Assembly: GCF_001952935.1 (NCBI RefSeq)
Contig: NZ_CP018319.1
Span: forward strand, 4,608,001-4,672,000
DNA length: 64,000 nt
Reading direction: 5' to 3'
DNA from: Pseudomonas frederiksbergensis
Lineage (GTDB): Bacteria; Pseudomonadota; Gammaproteobacteria; Pseudomonadales; Pseudomonadaceae
Below the pieces are notes generated by a model. That model did no database searches, was not told the DNA's origin, and saw only the letters and a list, made by a program, of their open reading frames with translations. Shown piece after piece: positions 8,892 through 18,964 of the stretch. Both the position numbers and the translations under genes were made by a program. Position 1 is the stretch's first letter; each line of letters starts with the position of its first letter.

Positions 8892-10095
8892 GTTGCCCGA
8901 AACGGTATTGGCCGCCATCGACGAAGCCCGCGTGCAACACGAAGATCCGCTGGCGCTGTTCATCTATGACCTGGACGCGCTGAAACAGCACGTGACGCAG
9001 GTGATGGCGGCGCTGCCCGACGGCGTGGAGCTTTATTACGCGATCAAGGCCAACAGCGAACCGCAAATCCTCGCCGCCGTCGCGCCGTTGGTCCACGGCT
9101 TCGAGATCTCTTCCGGCGGCGAGATCGATCGCCTCCAGGCCTGCCCGACGCGCAAGCCATTCATCTTCTCCGGCCCCGGCAAACTGGACTCCGATCTGCG
9201 TTCGGCGCTGCAACATCAGGTCGAAGCGATTCACATCGAAAGCCTGAATGAGATCGTCCGCCTGCAACGGTTGGCACTGGAAGCGGGACGCGTGCAAGAC
9301 GTCTTGCTGCGGATCAATCCTGAACTGCCGTCGCCGCTCTCCAGCAAACTGGCGATGGCCGGCACGGCGACACCGTTCGGGATCGATGAGTCGCAACTGG
9401 CTCAAGCGGTCAGTTGGGTCGATAACGCCAGCCACCTGCGGCTCAAGGGTTTCCATGTGCATGCCATGTCCCATCAGTCGCTGGTGGAACGCCATGAACA
9501 ATTGCTCGATCTGTACTTGCAGCGCTGGTCGCAATGGAAGGCGTTGTCGGCCGATCCCGCAGCGGTCACTCACCTCAACGTGGGCGGTGGCATCGGCGTC
9601 AATTACCTCGGGCCGCAGCAATTCGACTGGCAGCGCTTGTGTACGCATTTGGCGCAGAGCCTTGCCGCCTGTGTCGATGCGCCCATCGTGCGCTTTGAGC
9701 CCGGTCGTTTCATCAGCGCCTTCTGCGGCTATTACGCCATTGAAGTGCTGGACAGGAAAACCAGTCACGGCAAGCACTTCCTGGTCTGTCGGGGCGGCAC
9801 TCATCAGTTCCGTTTGCCGGTTGCCCAGGGCCATGATCACCCGGTCATTCATCTGCCCCGGCATCGCGTCACTTCAACGGCGCCACAACAGGAGTGGACC
9901 GTCGTTGGGCAACTCTGTACGCCCAAGGATGTGCTGAGCCGCGATTGCCCGCTCACGGACGTGGAGATCGGCGACATGCTGGTACTGCCCCTGGCCGGTG
10001 CCTATGGCTACAACATCTCCCACGCCGATTTCCTCTGTCATCCGCGACCACCGCAGGTGTTTGTGCAAGAAGCCGGAGTCGCAACGTGGGATTGA
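8884..10095 (+). CDS. acsE: PLP-dependent type III decarboxylase (AcsE)
   Basis: 403 residues; fold-type III (alanine racemase-like barrel plus beta domain), as in diaminopimelate/ornithine decarboxylases. LYYAIKANSEP holds the PLP lysine (residue 55). HVHAMS, NVGGGIGVNY and EPGRF line the cofactor phosphate site. The C-terminal LCTPKDVL gives the active-site cysteine (345). In the achromobactin pathway this enzyme decarboxylates an amino acid or a citryl-amino acid intermediate. The start overlaps the acsD stop and the exporter start overlaps its own stop, so the three are translationally coupled. Confidence 0.87.
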   Translation: MDKLPETVLAAIDEARVQHEDPLALFIYDLDALKQHVTQVMAALPDGVELYYAIKANSEPQILAAVAPLVHGFEISSGGEIDRLQACPTRKPFIFSGPGKLDSDLRSALQHQVEAIHIESLNEIVRLQRLALEAGRVQDVLLRINPELPSPLSSKLAMAGTATPFGIDESQLAQAVSWVDNASHLRLKGFHVHAMSHQSLVERHEQLLDLYLQRWSQWKALSADPAAVTHLNVGGGIGVNYLGPQQFDWQRLCTHLAQSLAACVDAPIVRFEPGRFISAFCGYYAIEVLDRKTSHGKHFLVCRGGTHQFRLPVAQGHDHPVIHLPRHRVTSTAPQQEWTVVGQLCTPKDVLSRDCPLTDVEIGDMLVLPLAGAYGYNISHADFLCHPRPPQVFVQEAGVATWD

Positions 10096-11519
10096 CGTTT
10101 GCCGTGCCGCGCTGGTTGGTGGTGGTCAACGTGCTGTTGGGCACGTTGACGGTCAGCCTGAACAACAGCTCGCTGAATCCGGCGTTGCCAGCGTTCATGG
10201 AGGCCTTTGATATCGGTCCGCTGTTGGCCACCTGGATCGTGGCCGCGTTCATGGTGAGCATGGGCATGACCATGCCGCTCACCAGTTTTCTCAGCCAGCG
10301 GGTGGGGCGAAAATCCCTTTATTTGTGGGGCGTGGCGTTGTTTGTCTGCGGTTCGCTGCTGGGGGCGTTGGCCAACTCCATCGCGCTGGTGATTGCCGCA
10401 CGCGTGGTGCAAGGCATCGCCAGCGGGCTGATGATTCCGCTGTCGCTGGCGATCATTTTTTCGGTGTACGCCAAGGGCGAGCGGGGCAGGGTCACCGGCC
10501 TGTGGGGCGCGGCGGTCATGTTGGCGCCGGCGTTGGGGCCCTTGTGCGGGAGCCTGATGCTGGAGTGGTTCAGTTGGCGTTCGCTGTTCCTGATGAATGT
10601 GCCGATTGGCCTGTTGGCGCTGATCCTTGGCGTCGGCGTGCTGCCGGCTTGCGAAGCATCGGAACGCAAACCTTTCGACCTGGCGGGTTACCTGTTGATC
10701 GCGACGGGCATCGGCCTGCTGATGATTGCCGTTGGCCGCCTGCGCCATGCCGAGGCCCTCACTGATCCGATCAACCTCGGCATGCTACTGACAGCCATTG
10801 TGTGTCTGGTCGCGTTTGTTCGACTGGAACTGAACCGGACTTCGCCGCTGCTCAACCTGCGCATCTTTGCCCTGCGCGGTTATCGCTTGAGCGTGATCAT
10901 CGCCGTGGTGCAGTCGGTCGGCATGTTCGAATGCCTGGTGCTGCTGCCGCTGCTGGTGCAAGTGGTGATGGGCTACAGCGCTATCTGGACCGGCCTGTCG
11001 CTGCTGTGCACGGCGTTGTTCGCCAGCCTGTTCGGGCATCTGGGCGGCAAGTGGCTGGACCGTCACGGCCCGCGCGGCGTGGTGCTCTGGGGGCTGCTGC
11101 TGACCGGGGGCGCCACGCTGGGGTTGGGCATGCTGGGGGCTGGCGCTTCAATCGGTGTGGTGTTTTTCCTGATGATGGTCCGCGGCGCCGGGCTGGGCCT
11201 GTCCTACATCCCCATCACCACCGCCGGGCTCGATGCGCTGCCGGAACCGATGGTCACTCAAGGCGCGGCGATGAACAACATTTCCCGTCGTCTCGTCTCG
11301 TCGCTGGCCATCGTGATTGCTTCCCTGTGGCTGGAACTCCGGCTGACTGCCGAGACCGGGGGCGGGGTAGCTTCGATGGCCAGCTCGGGGGCAATCAGCG
11401 AGGTCTTCTTGGCCACCGGCATCCTCATCCTGTTGGCATTGCCCTGTGCCTGGCGTTTTCCCGTTCACGCATCCGACGAGCCGGCCGAGGCATTGCCCTC
11501 CGCCCTCGAACACCGTTAA
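10086..11519 (+). CDS. yhcA: MFS transporter, DHA2-like, probable achromobactin exporter
   Basis: The best start is GTG 10086, seven bases after GGAG and overlapping the acsE stop; the frame is open further upstream but lacks signals. The product has 477 residues and many hydrophobic segments consistent with 14 membrane spans. It has an MFS loop 2-3 motif (SQRVGRKSLYLWG) and a proline-rich motif C region (GAAVMLAPALGPLCG). Drug:H+ antiporter-2 proteins export small molecules by proton exchange. Its place between acsE and acsC, as in Dickeya and P. syringae, points to siderophore export. Confidence 0.83.
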   Translation: MGLTFAVPRWLVVVNVLLGTLTVSLNNSSLNPALPAFMEAFDIGPLLATWIVAAFMVSMGMTMPLTSFLSQRVGRKSLYLWGVALFVCGSLLGALANSIALVIAARVVQGIASGLMIPLSLAIIFSVYAKGERGRVTGLWGAAVMLAPALGPLCGSLMLEWFSWRSLFLMNVPIGLLALILGVGVLPACEASERKPFDLAGYLLIATGIGLLMIAVGRLRHAEALTDPINLGMLLTAIVCLVAFVRLELNRTSPLLNLRIFALRGYRLSVIIAVVQSVGMFECLVLLPLLVQVVMGYSAIWTGLSLLCTALFASLFGHLGGKWLDRHGPRGVVLWGLLLTGGATLGLGMLGAGASIGVVFFLMMVRGAGLGLSYIPITTAGLDALPEPMVTQGAAMNNISRRLVSSLAIVIASLWLELRLTAETGGGVASMASSGAISEVFLATGILILLALPCAWRFPVHASDEPAEALPSALEHR

Positions 11520-11526
11520 TTCTTTC

Positions 11527-13410
11527 ATGGACAAGGTTATGACTATGGCGACTTCTTCACAGGCAACACAACAGGCTGCGGATTCTGCGCCAGGCGTCTG
11601 GCTGGCGACGGCCGATCCGCGCCACTATCAGCAAGTGGAACAGCGCGTGGTGGGTCAACTGCTGCAAACGCTGTTGTATGAAAACGTCTTGCCGTATCGC
11701 CATTCGCCCCTCGATGGCGGCCAGTACCGTTTTGTTGTCAGCGGTATCGACGCGCAGCAACAACCGGTGGAGTACCACTGCAATGGATTGCTCAGCGAAA
11801 GCTTCGAGCTGATCCGCGTCGACTATGCCAGCCTCGAACGCGTTGATGCGTTGGGCGCACGCCGCCGGCCGCACCTCCATCAAGCATTGGCGGAGCTGCT
11901 GAGCGAACTCCAGGACAGCCCGCACCTGCCACGCTTCACCCATGAACTGGAGCAGACCCTGCTCAAGGATCTGCAATCGCGCAGTCAGGGTTATCAAGCG
12001 GCCAAGCCATCCCATCAACTGGACGTCGATGCGCTGGAACAGCACTTCATGGACGCCCACAGCTATCACCCTTGCTACAAATCGCGCATCGGCTTCTCGC
12101 TGAAAGACAACGCGAGCTACGGACCGGAATTTGCCGCGCCTGTTGCCATCGTCTGGCTGGCGGTGGCGAAAACCTGCGGGGCGATGAACATCTCGCGGCA
12201 CCTGAATTACGACGATTTTATCCAGCAGGAATTCGGTCTTCAGCGCTGGCAGCAACTGGCTGAAAGCCTCGCCGATCAAGGCAAGGCGATGGGCGATTAC
12301 TGGCTGATGCCGGTGCACCCGTGGCAGTGGGAAAACATCATCGTTCCGGTGTTCTACCCGGAGCTGGTCAGCGGTGAAGTGATCCATCTGGGCACCACCA
12401 ATGACCGCTATCAGGCGCAACAGTCGATCCGCACCCTGGCCAACGTCACGGAGAAAAAGCGGCCTTACGTCAAGCTCGCGCTGAGCATGACCAACACCTC
12501 CAGCACGCGAATTCTGGCCCGGCATACGGTGATGAACGGCCCGATCATCACCGACTGGTTGCAGCAGTTGATCGGCAGCGACAGCACCGCCCGCGACCTT
12601 GGCTTTGTGATTCTCGGCGAAGTGGTCGGCGTCAGCTTTGATTACGATCACCTGCCCGCCACGCGGATGTCCCAGGCCTACGGCACGATGGGCTCCCTGT
12701 GGCGCGAGAGCATTCACCAATACCTGCAAGACGACGAGCAAGCGGTGCCGTTCAATGGTTTGAGCTCCGTGGACAACCGCTACGGCAGCGGTGAACAGAA
12801 GCCGTTTATCGATGCCTGGATCAAGCAATACGGCCTGCACGCCTGGACCCGCCAACTGCTGCAAGTCGCGGTGTCGCCGATCATCCACATGCTCTACGCC
12901 GAAGGCATCGGCATGGAGTCCCATGGGCAGAACATCGTCCTGATCGTGAAGCAGGGCTGGCCGCAACGTATCGCCCTGAAAGACTTCCATGACGGCGTGC
13001 GCTATTCGCCGCAACACCTCGGTCGCCCCGAGCTGTGCCCGACTCTGGTGCCGCTGCCCGCCAGCCACGCCAAGCTCAATCGCAACTCGTTCATCCTCAC
13101 CGACGACCTGGATGCGGTCCGGGATTTTTCCTGTGATTCATTCTTTTTCATCGCCCTGGCCGAGATGGCGATCTTCCTGCATCAGCACTATCAGCTCGAA
13201 GAGGCCCTGTTCTGGCAGATGACTGCCGAGGTCATCACTGCTTACCAGGCTGAACATCCGCAACACCGTCCGCGTTATGCAGCGTTTGATGTGTTCGCGC
13301 CGTTCTATGAAGTGGAAGAGCTGACCAAACGCCGACTGCTGGGCGACGGCGAACGTCGTTTCAAATCGGTGCCGAATCCGCTGCACGCGTTCCGGCCGCA
13401 ATCATGCTGA
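11527..13410 (+). CDS. acsC: NRPS-independent siderophore synthetase, IucA/IucC family (AcsC)
   Basis: Start candidates are ATG 11527 (627 residues), 11539 and 11545; the last is 8 bases after AAGG and may be the true one. Family signatures: MPVHPWQWENII (about 258), KLALSMTNTSSTRIL (about 315) for ATP binding, GMESHGQNIVLI (about 460), and ALKDFHDGVRY. This would be one of three NIS enzymes that join citrate, diaminobutyrate-derived amine and 2-oxoglutarate groups. The stop overlaps the acsB start. The individual reaction cannot be read from sequence. Confidence 0.87.
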   Translation: MDKVMTMATSSQATQQAADSAPGVWLATADPRHYQQVEQRVVGQLLQTLLYENVLPYRHSPLDGGQYRFVVSGIDAQQQPVEYHCNGLLSESFELIRVDYASLERVDALGARRRPHLHQALAELLSELQDSPHLPRFTHELEQTLLKDLQSRSQGYQAAKPSHQLDVDALEQHFMDAHSYHPCYKSRIGFSLKDNASYGPEFAAPVAIVWLAVAKTCGAMNISRHLNYDDFIQQEFGLQRWQQLAESLADQGKAMGDYWLMPVHPWQWENIIVPVFYPELVSGEVIHLGTTNDRYQAQQSIRTLANVTEKKRPYVKLALSMTNTSSTRILARHTVMNGPIITDWLQQLIGSDSTARDLGFVILGEVVGVSFDYDHLPATRMSQAYGTMGSLWRESIHQYLQDDEQAVPFNGLSSVDNRYGSGEQKPFIDAWIKQYGLHAWTRQLLQVAVSPIIHMLYAEGIGMESHGQNIVLIVKQGWPQRIALKDFHDGVRYSPQHLGRPELCPTLVPLPASHAKLNRNSFILTDDLDAVRDFSCDSFFFIALAEMAIFLHQHYQLEEALFWQMTAEVITAYQAEHPQHRPRYAAFDVFAPFYEVEELTKRRLLGDGERRFKSVPNPLHAFRPQSC

Positions 13411-14177
13411 GGACCAATCTGCTCAAGCAGAAGCTCGGAACAGGCGAGCCGGTCTACGGCCTGATCAGCTCGATTCCGTCGCCAGCGGCCATCGAACTGA
13501 TTGCCGAGGCGGGTTTTGATTTTGTGATCATCGATATGGAACACGTGCTGATCAATCCCGAGACCGTGGAGAACATGATCCGCACCGCCGAAAGTTACGC
13601 GCTGACCCCGCTGGTGCGGGTGGCGGACCTCAACCCGAAAACCCTGCTGCGCCTGCTCGATGGCGGCGCCCAGGGCATTGTCTTGCCGATGATCGAAGGC
13701 CCCGAGCCTTTGGCCGACAGCATTCGAGCCTGCAAATACCATCCGCAGGGCACCCGCAGCCTGAATGCCGGTCGCCCCGGTGCCTTTGGCAAACACAGCC
13801 TGGCGGAGTACGTCGCGCTGGCCAACGAGCAAACCATGGTCGTAGCGATGATCGAAAGTGCCGAAGGTGTGCTGCGGGCGGCAGAGATTGCCGCCGTGCC
13901 CGGCCTCGACATGATCCTCGAAGGGGCCGCCGACTTGTCGCAATCGATGGGCATGCCCTGGCAGATCGACCGACCCGAGGTGCAGCAAGCGCTGCTCAGC
14001 AGTTGGCAGGCAGCCAGTGCCGCGGGCGTGCCGTATTGCGCGATTCCACGTCAGCCGGGCGACCACGAACGGTGGTTGAGCCGGGGCGTTAAAAGTTTTG
14101 TTTTGGGTGACGAGCGTGGCATCGCTTTTCGTGCCCTCCAGGCCAAATTGGCCGCCACTTCAGCAGAAGGAAAATAA
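13404..14177 (+). CDS. acsB: HpcH/HpaI-type aldolase, SbnG-like citrate synthase (AcsB)
   Basis: 257 residues; TIM-barrel of the HpcH/HpaI class II aldolase family. VIIDMEHVLINPE and MIESAEGV (metal-ligand Glu) and LEGAADLSQSMG (metal-ligand Asp) mark the active site. The SbnG homologue in staphyloferrin B clusters makes citrate from oxaloacetate and acetyl-CoA. By analogy AcsB would supply citrate locally, independent of the TCA enzyme. It overlaps acsC (ATGCTGA) and ends four bases before acsA. Confidence 0.83.
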   Translation: MLRTNLLKQKLGTGEPVYGLISSIPSPAAIELIAEAGFDFVIIDMEHVLINPETVENMIRTAESYALTPLVRVADLNPKTLLRLLDGGAQGIVLPMIEGPEPLADSIRACKYHPQGTRSLNAGRPGAFGKHSLAEYVALANEQTMVVAMIESAEGVLRAAEIAAVPGLDMILEGAADLSQSMGMPWQIDRPEVQQALLSSWQAASAAGVPYCAIPRQPGDHERWLSRGVKSFVLGDERGIAFRALQAKLAATSAEGK

Positions 14178-14181
14178 TCGG

Positions 14182-16029
14182 ATGAACTTCACCACAATGG
14201 CCGCCGACAAGGTGATGCAGGATCTGGTCGATTGTTTGCTGGCCGAACATTTTTTCGGGACTGAGCCGCTGAACCTGGTGGCGCCCTCGTCATCGGTCGA
14301 TCAGCCGTTTACCGGGTTGAGCGCCGAACAACGGATCTGGGAATGGCCCAGCGATCCCCAAGGTTGCATCGTCATTGCCCTGCGTCCCGGCATTACCCAG
14401 CAATGGGAAAAGGTACCGGGCACGCCGGTTTGGGCTCGACAGAATGATCAGCTGACTGCGTTGTCACCCGAGGCTTTCACGACCCAGGTGTTGGCCGGCA
14501 TGACTGATCGCTACCCGGACAATGAAAAAGGCTTCGCCCTGTTTCTGGATGTGCTGCGCACCAGCGTTCGGCAAACCGAGTTGTCCCTGGCCCATCGGGT
14601 CGACAGCGAACGCTTGCTAGAAAAGAGCAACGCGGACTTCTTCCTGGCGATGGAACAGTGGGCTTCGCTGCGTGATCGTCCTTACCACCCACTGGCCAAA
14701 GCCAAGCAGGGTTTGAGCGAAACCGAATATCAACAGTATCAGGCGGAATTCGCCCGTCCGGTGGCGCTCAATTGGGTCGCGGTCGACCGCACGTTGCTGC
14801 AATGCGGCGACGGTGTGACTGACCTGGCGCAGAGCTATCCCGCCCAGTACCTGTTGCCGCCGCCGTTGCAGGCCAACTTGCAACAAGAGTTGCAGCAGCG
14901 GGGCATTGCCCACAGCCACATCGCGCTGCCGGTACACCCGTGGCAGTTCGAACATGTGCTGGAGGCGCAACTTGGCGACGCGTTCGCCAAGGGTGACTGC
15001 CATCGCCTGGACTTCAGCGACGCTGATTTCTTCGCCACTTCGTCGTTGCGCTCGATGACGCCGTGCTTCAACAGTGCCGATTACCTCAAGTTGCCGATGG
15101 CGATCTATTCGCTGGGCGCTTCGCGTTATCTGCCTGCGGTGAAAATGATCAACGGCGGCCTGAGTGAGGCGCTGCTGCGTCAGGCGCTGAACAAGGATCA
15201 AACCCTGCAACAGTCCCTGCACCTGTGCGACGAAACCAAATGGTGGGCATTCATGCCGCCAGACGCGACGCTGTTTGACGAAGCGCCGCGTCACCTGTCG
15301 GCCATGGTGCGCGGCTATCCGCCCGCGTTGCTCGAAGACCCGGACACCCGACTGGTGCCCATGGCTGCATTGGGCACACCGCTGCCGGGCAGCAACCAGC
15401 ACTTCTTCGATGACTGGATGGCCTACCGTCAACTGCCGGCCAACGCCGCGTCGGTGATGACCCTGTTCCGCGAGCTGTGCCACAGCTTCTTCGATATCAA
15501 TCTGCGGATGTTCCGCATCGGCATGCTGGGTGAAATTCACGGGCAGAACGCGGTGCTGGTGTGGAAGGCCGGTTACGCCCAGGGCTTGCTGTTGCGCGAT
15601 CACGATTCGTTGCGCATCTTCGTGCCGTGGCTGGAACGCAACGGCCTGGCCGACCCGGCTTACCGGTTGAAGAAGGGGCACGCCAACACGCTGTACCACG
15701 ATCGCCCCGAAGACTTGTTGTTCTGGTTGCAGACACTGGGTATTCAGGTCAACCTCCGCGCCATCATCGATACGCTGGCTGAGGTCTACGCATTGCCGGC
15801 CACCCAATTGTGGAAGGCGATGGGCGAAGTGCTCAACGAGTTGATCGATACCATCGAATTTGATGCCGAGGCGCGGATCATGATCAAGCACCAGTTATTC
15901 GAATCGCCGCACTGGCCGCAGAAATTGCTGCTCACCCCGATGATCGAACGCGCGGGCGGCCCCGGCAGCATGCCGTTTGGCAAAGGCCATGTGGTCAACC
16001 CGTTTCACAGGCTCGATCGTAATGCCTGA
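14182..16029 (+). CDS. acsA: NRPS-independent siderophore synthetase, IucA/IucC family (AcsA)
   Basis: The ATG at 14182 follows an AAGGA site and gives 615 residues. NIS synthetase signatures: ALPVHPWQFEHV (about 250), the SLRSMTP segment, KLPMAIYSLGASRYLPA (about 305), and GEIHGQNAVLVWKAG (about 453) with LLLRDHDSL after it. It is the third and last NIS enzyme of the cluster, typical for achromobactin (AcsD, AcsC, AcsA). The stop overlaps cbrA, which couples biosynthesis to uptake genes. Confidence 0.87.
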   Translation: MNFTTMAADKVMQDLVDCLLAEHFFGTEPLNLVAPSSSVDQPFTGLSAEQRIWEWPSDPQGCIVIALRPGITQQWEKVPGTPVWARQNDQLTALSPEAFTTQVLAGMTDRYPDNEKGFALFLDVLRTSVRQTELSLAHRVDSERLLEKSNADFFLAMEQWASLRDRPYHPLAKAKQGLSETEYQQYQAEFARPVALNWVAVDRTLLQCGDGVTDLAQSYPAQYLLPPPLQANLQQELQQRGIAHSHIALPVHPWQFEHVLEAQLGDAFAKGDCHRLDFSDADFFATSSLRSMTPCFNSADYLKLPMAIYSLGASRYLPAVKMINGGLSEALLRQALNKDQTLQQSLHLCDETKWWAFMPPDATLFDEAPRHLSAMVRGYPPALLEDPDTRLVPMAALGTPLPGSNQHFFDDWMAYRQLPANAASVMTLFRELCHSFFDINLRMFRIGMLGEIHGQNAVLVWKAGYAQGLLLRDHDSLRIFVPWLERNGLADPAYRLKKGHANTLYHDRPEDLLFWLQTLGIQVNLRAIIDTLAEVYALPATQLWKAMGEVLNELIDTIEFDAEARIMIKHQLFESPHWPQKLLLTPMIERAGGPGSMPFGKGHVVNPFHRLDRNA

Positions 16030-16942
16030 ACCGCGACATGAACCCTCCAGGCGCACGCTGTTGCGCCTGTCCCTGGGGGCGCTCGCCCTCAGGTTTTCTG
16101 CGCCGGCGTGGGCCGCGGCCGACACCGCGCCGCTGCGGGTGGTCACCCTGTTCCAGGGCGCCACCGACTGCGCCGTGGTGTTGGGCGTGACCCCGTGTGG
16201 CGTGGTCGATTCCTGGAGCGAAAAACCGACCTATCGCTATTTGCGCACGGCACTGGAGCAGGTACCCCATGTTGGACTGGAAACTCAGCCCAGCCTTGAA
16301 GACATCGCGTTGCTCAAGCCGGACTTGATCGTTGCCTCGCGCTTTCGCCATGAGCGCATTGCGCCGTTACTCAAGCAGATCGCCCCGGTGCTGATGCTGG
16401 AGGAAGTGTTTGAATTCAAGAAGACCCTGGCGCTGATGGGCGCTGCATTACACCAGCAACAGAGGGCCGACGAGATTTTGAACCGATGGCAGCAACGCGT
16501 GGCACAACTGTGCGGGCAACTGCGGCAGACATTTGCCGGACGCTGGCCACCCACGGTGTCGATTCTGGACATCCGCGAAGACCACATCCGCAGTTATCTG
16601 CCGACGAGTTTTCCGGGCTCTGTGCTCACCGAGCTGGGGTTCAACTGGAGTGACAGCAGCCGGGAGGCGAGCGGGGTATCGATCAAACTCACCAGCAAGG
16701 AAAGCCTTGCCGTGGTGAATGCCGATATCTTTTTTGTCTTCCTGCGCGCGCAAAACGCGGCGGTGCAGCGCAACTACGAGAGCCTGGTGCAACACCCGCT
16801 GTGGAAGCAGATGCGTGCCCCGCAGCAAGGACAGGTGTGGCAGGTCGATGGCGTCGCGTGGAGTCTGTCGGGCGGGATGTTGGGGGCGAACCTGATGCTC
16901 GACGACGTGGCCCGTGTGGCCGCCGCGCAGGTGGCTTCATGA
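16022..16942 (+). CDS. cbrA: Periplasmic iron-siderophore binding protein (CbrA-like)
   Basis: 306 residues. The N-terminus has a twin-arginine-like signal (SRRTLLRLSLGALAL, cleavage near PAWA/AA), so Tat export is possible. The rest is a class III periplasmic binding protein of the FepB/FecB type. It has PHVGLETQPSLEDIALLKPDLIVAS, the usual 'site I' loop, and a second lobe with DAARVAAA-like end. It would deliver ferric achromobactin to CbrBC. The ATG overlaps the acsA stop and its own stop overlaps cbrB (ATGA). Confidence 0.85.
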   Translation: MPEPRHEPSRRTLLRLSLGALALRFSAPAWAAADTAPLRVVTLFQGATDCAVVLGVTPCGVVDSWSEKPTYRYLRTALEQVPHVGLETQPSLEDIALLKPDLIVASRFRHERIAPLLKQIAPVLMLEEVFEFKKTLALMGAALHQQQRADEILNRWQQRVAQLCGQLRQTFAGRWPPTVSILDIREDHIRSYLPTSFPGSVLTELGFNWSDSSREASGVSIKLTSKESLAVVNADIFFVFLRAQNAAVQRNYESLVQHPLWKQMRAPQQGQVWQVDGVAWSLSGGMLGANLMLDDVARVAAAQVAS

Positions 16943-17928
16943 GTCCGGGAGTAAAGCTGTGCAGCGCGGGTGTCGTGTTGCTGCTGTGCTGCGTGTTGAG
17001 CCTGGCGGTCGGTGCCACCTGGATTCCACTGCCACAGATAGCCGCGGCGTTTGTCGATCCCGACCCGTTGAGCATCAATCATTTGCTGGTGACTACCACG
17101 CGTCTGTCGCGCACCCTGATGGCAATTTCTGTAGGCTCCAGCCTGGCGGTCGCGGGCGCACTGATGCAGGCACTGACCCGCAATCCGCTGGCATCACCCG
17201 GACTGTTCGGGATCAATGCCGGTGCGACTTTTTTTATCATCCTGTTTTCCTCGATCTTCTCGCTGTCATCCCCGGATGCCTGGCTATGGTCGGCGTTCAT
17301 TGGCGCTGGCGTGGCGGGTTGCCTGGTGTGGCTGATCGGTAACATGGGGCAAGGCAGTCTCAGTCCGCTGCGCATCGTGCTGGCAGGCGCGGCGATCGCC
17401 GCGTTGTTCTCCGCTTTCAGCCAGGCGTTGCTGGTGGTGAATCAGGATGGCCTGGACACGGTGCTGTTCTGGATGGCCGGTTCGTTGACCGAACGCAGCC
17501 TGTCGACCGCTGCGCCATTGTTGCTGTGCGCCGTGCTCGGGTTGGCGGGGGCGCTGCTGCTGGCCGGGCAGCTCAATGTGCTCAACGCCGGGGAAGAGAT
17601 TGCCACGGGGCTGGGGCAGCGAACCGGCCTGATCCGGCTGCTGATGAGCGTGCTGGTGATTTGTCTCGCGGGCAGCGCAGTGGCATTGGCCGGCAGCATT
17701 GGTTTTATCGGTCTTCTGGTTCCGCACATGGTGCGCAAGGGGTTGTCCATCGACCATCGCTGGTTGCTGCCCGGTTGCGCTCTGCTCGGCGCGATTCTGC
17801 TGCTGTTGGCAGATACGCTGTCGCGGGTATTGATCCTGCCTCAGGAGGTGCCGGTAGGCGTGATGACGGCGCTGTTCGGCGCACCGTTTTTTATCATGTT
17901 GGCCCGGCGTGGAGGTCGTTATGGATAA
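16939..17928 (+). CDS. cbrB: FecCD-family siderophore ABC permease (CbrB)
   Basis: 329 residues; the ATG overlaps the cbrA stop. Hydrophobic segments fit the 9-10 span BtuC/FecCD fold. LMQALTRNPLASPGLFGINAGA (seen at about 73-94) is the family's conserved periplasmic-side stretch, and GSIGFIGLLVPHMVR is the coupling-region motif that contacts the ATPase. It pairs with CbrC as the inner-membrane channel. Confidence 0.88.
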   Translation: MSPGVKLCSAGVVLLLCCVLSLAVGATWIPLPQIAAAFVDPDPLSINHLLVTTTRLSRTLMAISVGSSLAVAGALMQALTRNPLASPGLFGINAGATFFIILFSSIFSLSSPDAWLWSAFIGAGVAGCLVWLIGNMGQGSLSPLRIVLAGAAIAALFSAFSQALLVVNQDGLDTVLFWMAGSLTERSLSTAAPLLLCAVLGLAGALLLAGQLNVLNAGEEIATGLGQRTGLIRLLMSVLVICLAGSAVALAGSIGFIGLLVPHMVRKGLSIDHRWLLPGCALLGAILLLLADTLSRVLILPQEVPVGVMTALFGAPFFIMLARRGGRYG

Positions 17929-18952
17929 GGTGGTGACCTGGCGCCGGGGCGGGTATTCCCGGCGGGTCAACCTCTCCACGTGGCTGCGGTTGGCGGCAGC
18001 GCTGCTGCTGACGGTGCTGGTGATGCTCGGCTCGTTGTCGCTGGGGAAAGTCATCCTCTCACCCCTCGAGGTGATACGAATCCTGTTTTCCACTCAGGAC
18101 GCCAGCCTGACGTTGATCGTCGAGCAACTGCGCTTTCCCCGCATTGTCCTGGCGGCGCTGGTGGGCGCTGCGTTGTCGGTGTCCGGGCTGATCCTGCAAA
18201 GCATCATCCGCAACCCGCTGGCATCGCCGGACCTGCTGGGCATCACCAGCGGTGCCAGCGCCGCTGCCGTGCTTTATCTGTCGTTTTTGTCCGCGACGCT
18301 GGGCCAACAGTTTCTGCCCTTGGCCGCGATGCTCGGTGCGGCTCTGGCAACACTGGCCATTTATCTGCTGGCCTGGAAGCAGGGGACCTCACCGCTGCGA
18401 CTGGTGCTGATCGGTGTGGGCGTCTCGGCGATGTTGACGGCCGCGACCACCTTCATCCTGGTGTTCAGTCCGCTGACCACCACTCTGTCGGCCTACGTCT
18501 GGCTGACCGGCAGCGTGTACGGCGCCAGTTGGCCTGAACCGCTGGCGCTTGCGAGCTGGTTGTTGGGCATTTGTCCGCTGCTGGTGCTGTTGGCCCGTCA
18601 AGTGATGGTGCAACAGTTGGATGACCATCTGGCCCAAGGCATCGGCGTGCGCGTGCAATGGCTGCGGGCCGGTTTGTTGCTGGTGAGTGTGGCCTTGGCC
18701 GGTGCGGCCATTGCCTGGGGTGGGGCGATCGCGTTTGTCGGGCTGATCGCGCCGCATATTGCCAAACGCCTGGTATCACCCGGTTTCGCTGGGCAGGCCG
18801 TGATGGCAGCCCTGATTGGCGCAAACCTGGTGATGCTGGCGGACCTGGTCGGGCGCACGCTGTTCCTGCCCCTGGATCTACCGGCCGGGATCTTTGTCGC
18901 GGTGCTGGGCACGCCCTTTTTTCTCTATTTATTGATTAAACAGCGTCATTAA
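17921..18952 (+). CDS. cbrC: FecCD-family siderophore ABC permease (CbrC)
   Basis: 343 residues from ATG 17921, preceded by GGAGG and overlapping the cbrB stop; a GTG at 17909 is less likely. It shows the same family signatures as cbrB (LILQSIIRNPLASPDLLGI; GAIAFVGLIAPHIAKRL) with a longer, basic N-terminus. It would form a heterodimeric permease with CbrB. Confidence 0.88.
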   Translation: MDKVVTWRRGGYSRRVNLSTWLRLAAALLLTVLVMLGSLSLGKVILSPLEVIRILFSTQDASLTLIVEQLRFPRIVLAALVGAALSVSGLILQSIIRNPLASPDLLGITSGASAAAVLYLSFLSATLGQQFLPLAAMLGAALATLAIYLLAWKQGTSPLRLVLIGVGVSAMLTAATTFILVFSPLTTTLSAYVWLTGSVYGASWPEPLALASWLLGICPLLVLLARQVMVQQLDDHLAQGIGVRVQWLRAGLLLVSVALAGAAIAWGGAIAFVGLIAPHIAKRLVSPGFAGQAVMAALIGANLVMLADLVGRTLFLPLDLPAGIFVAVLGTPFFLYLLIKQRH

Positions 18953-18964
18953 GGAATTCAACGT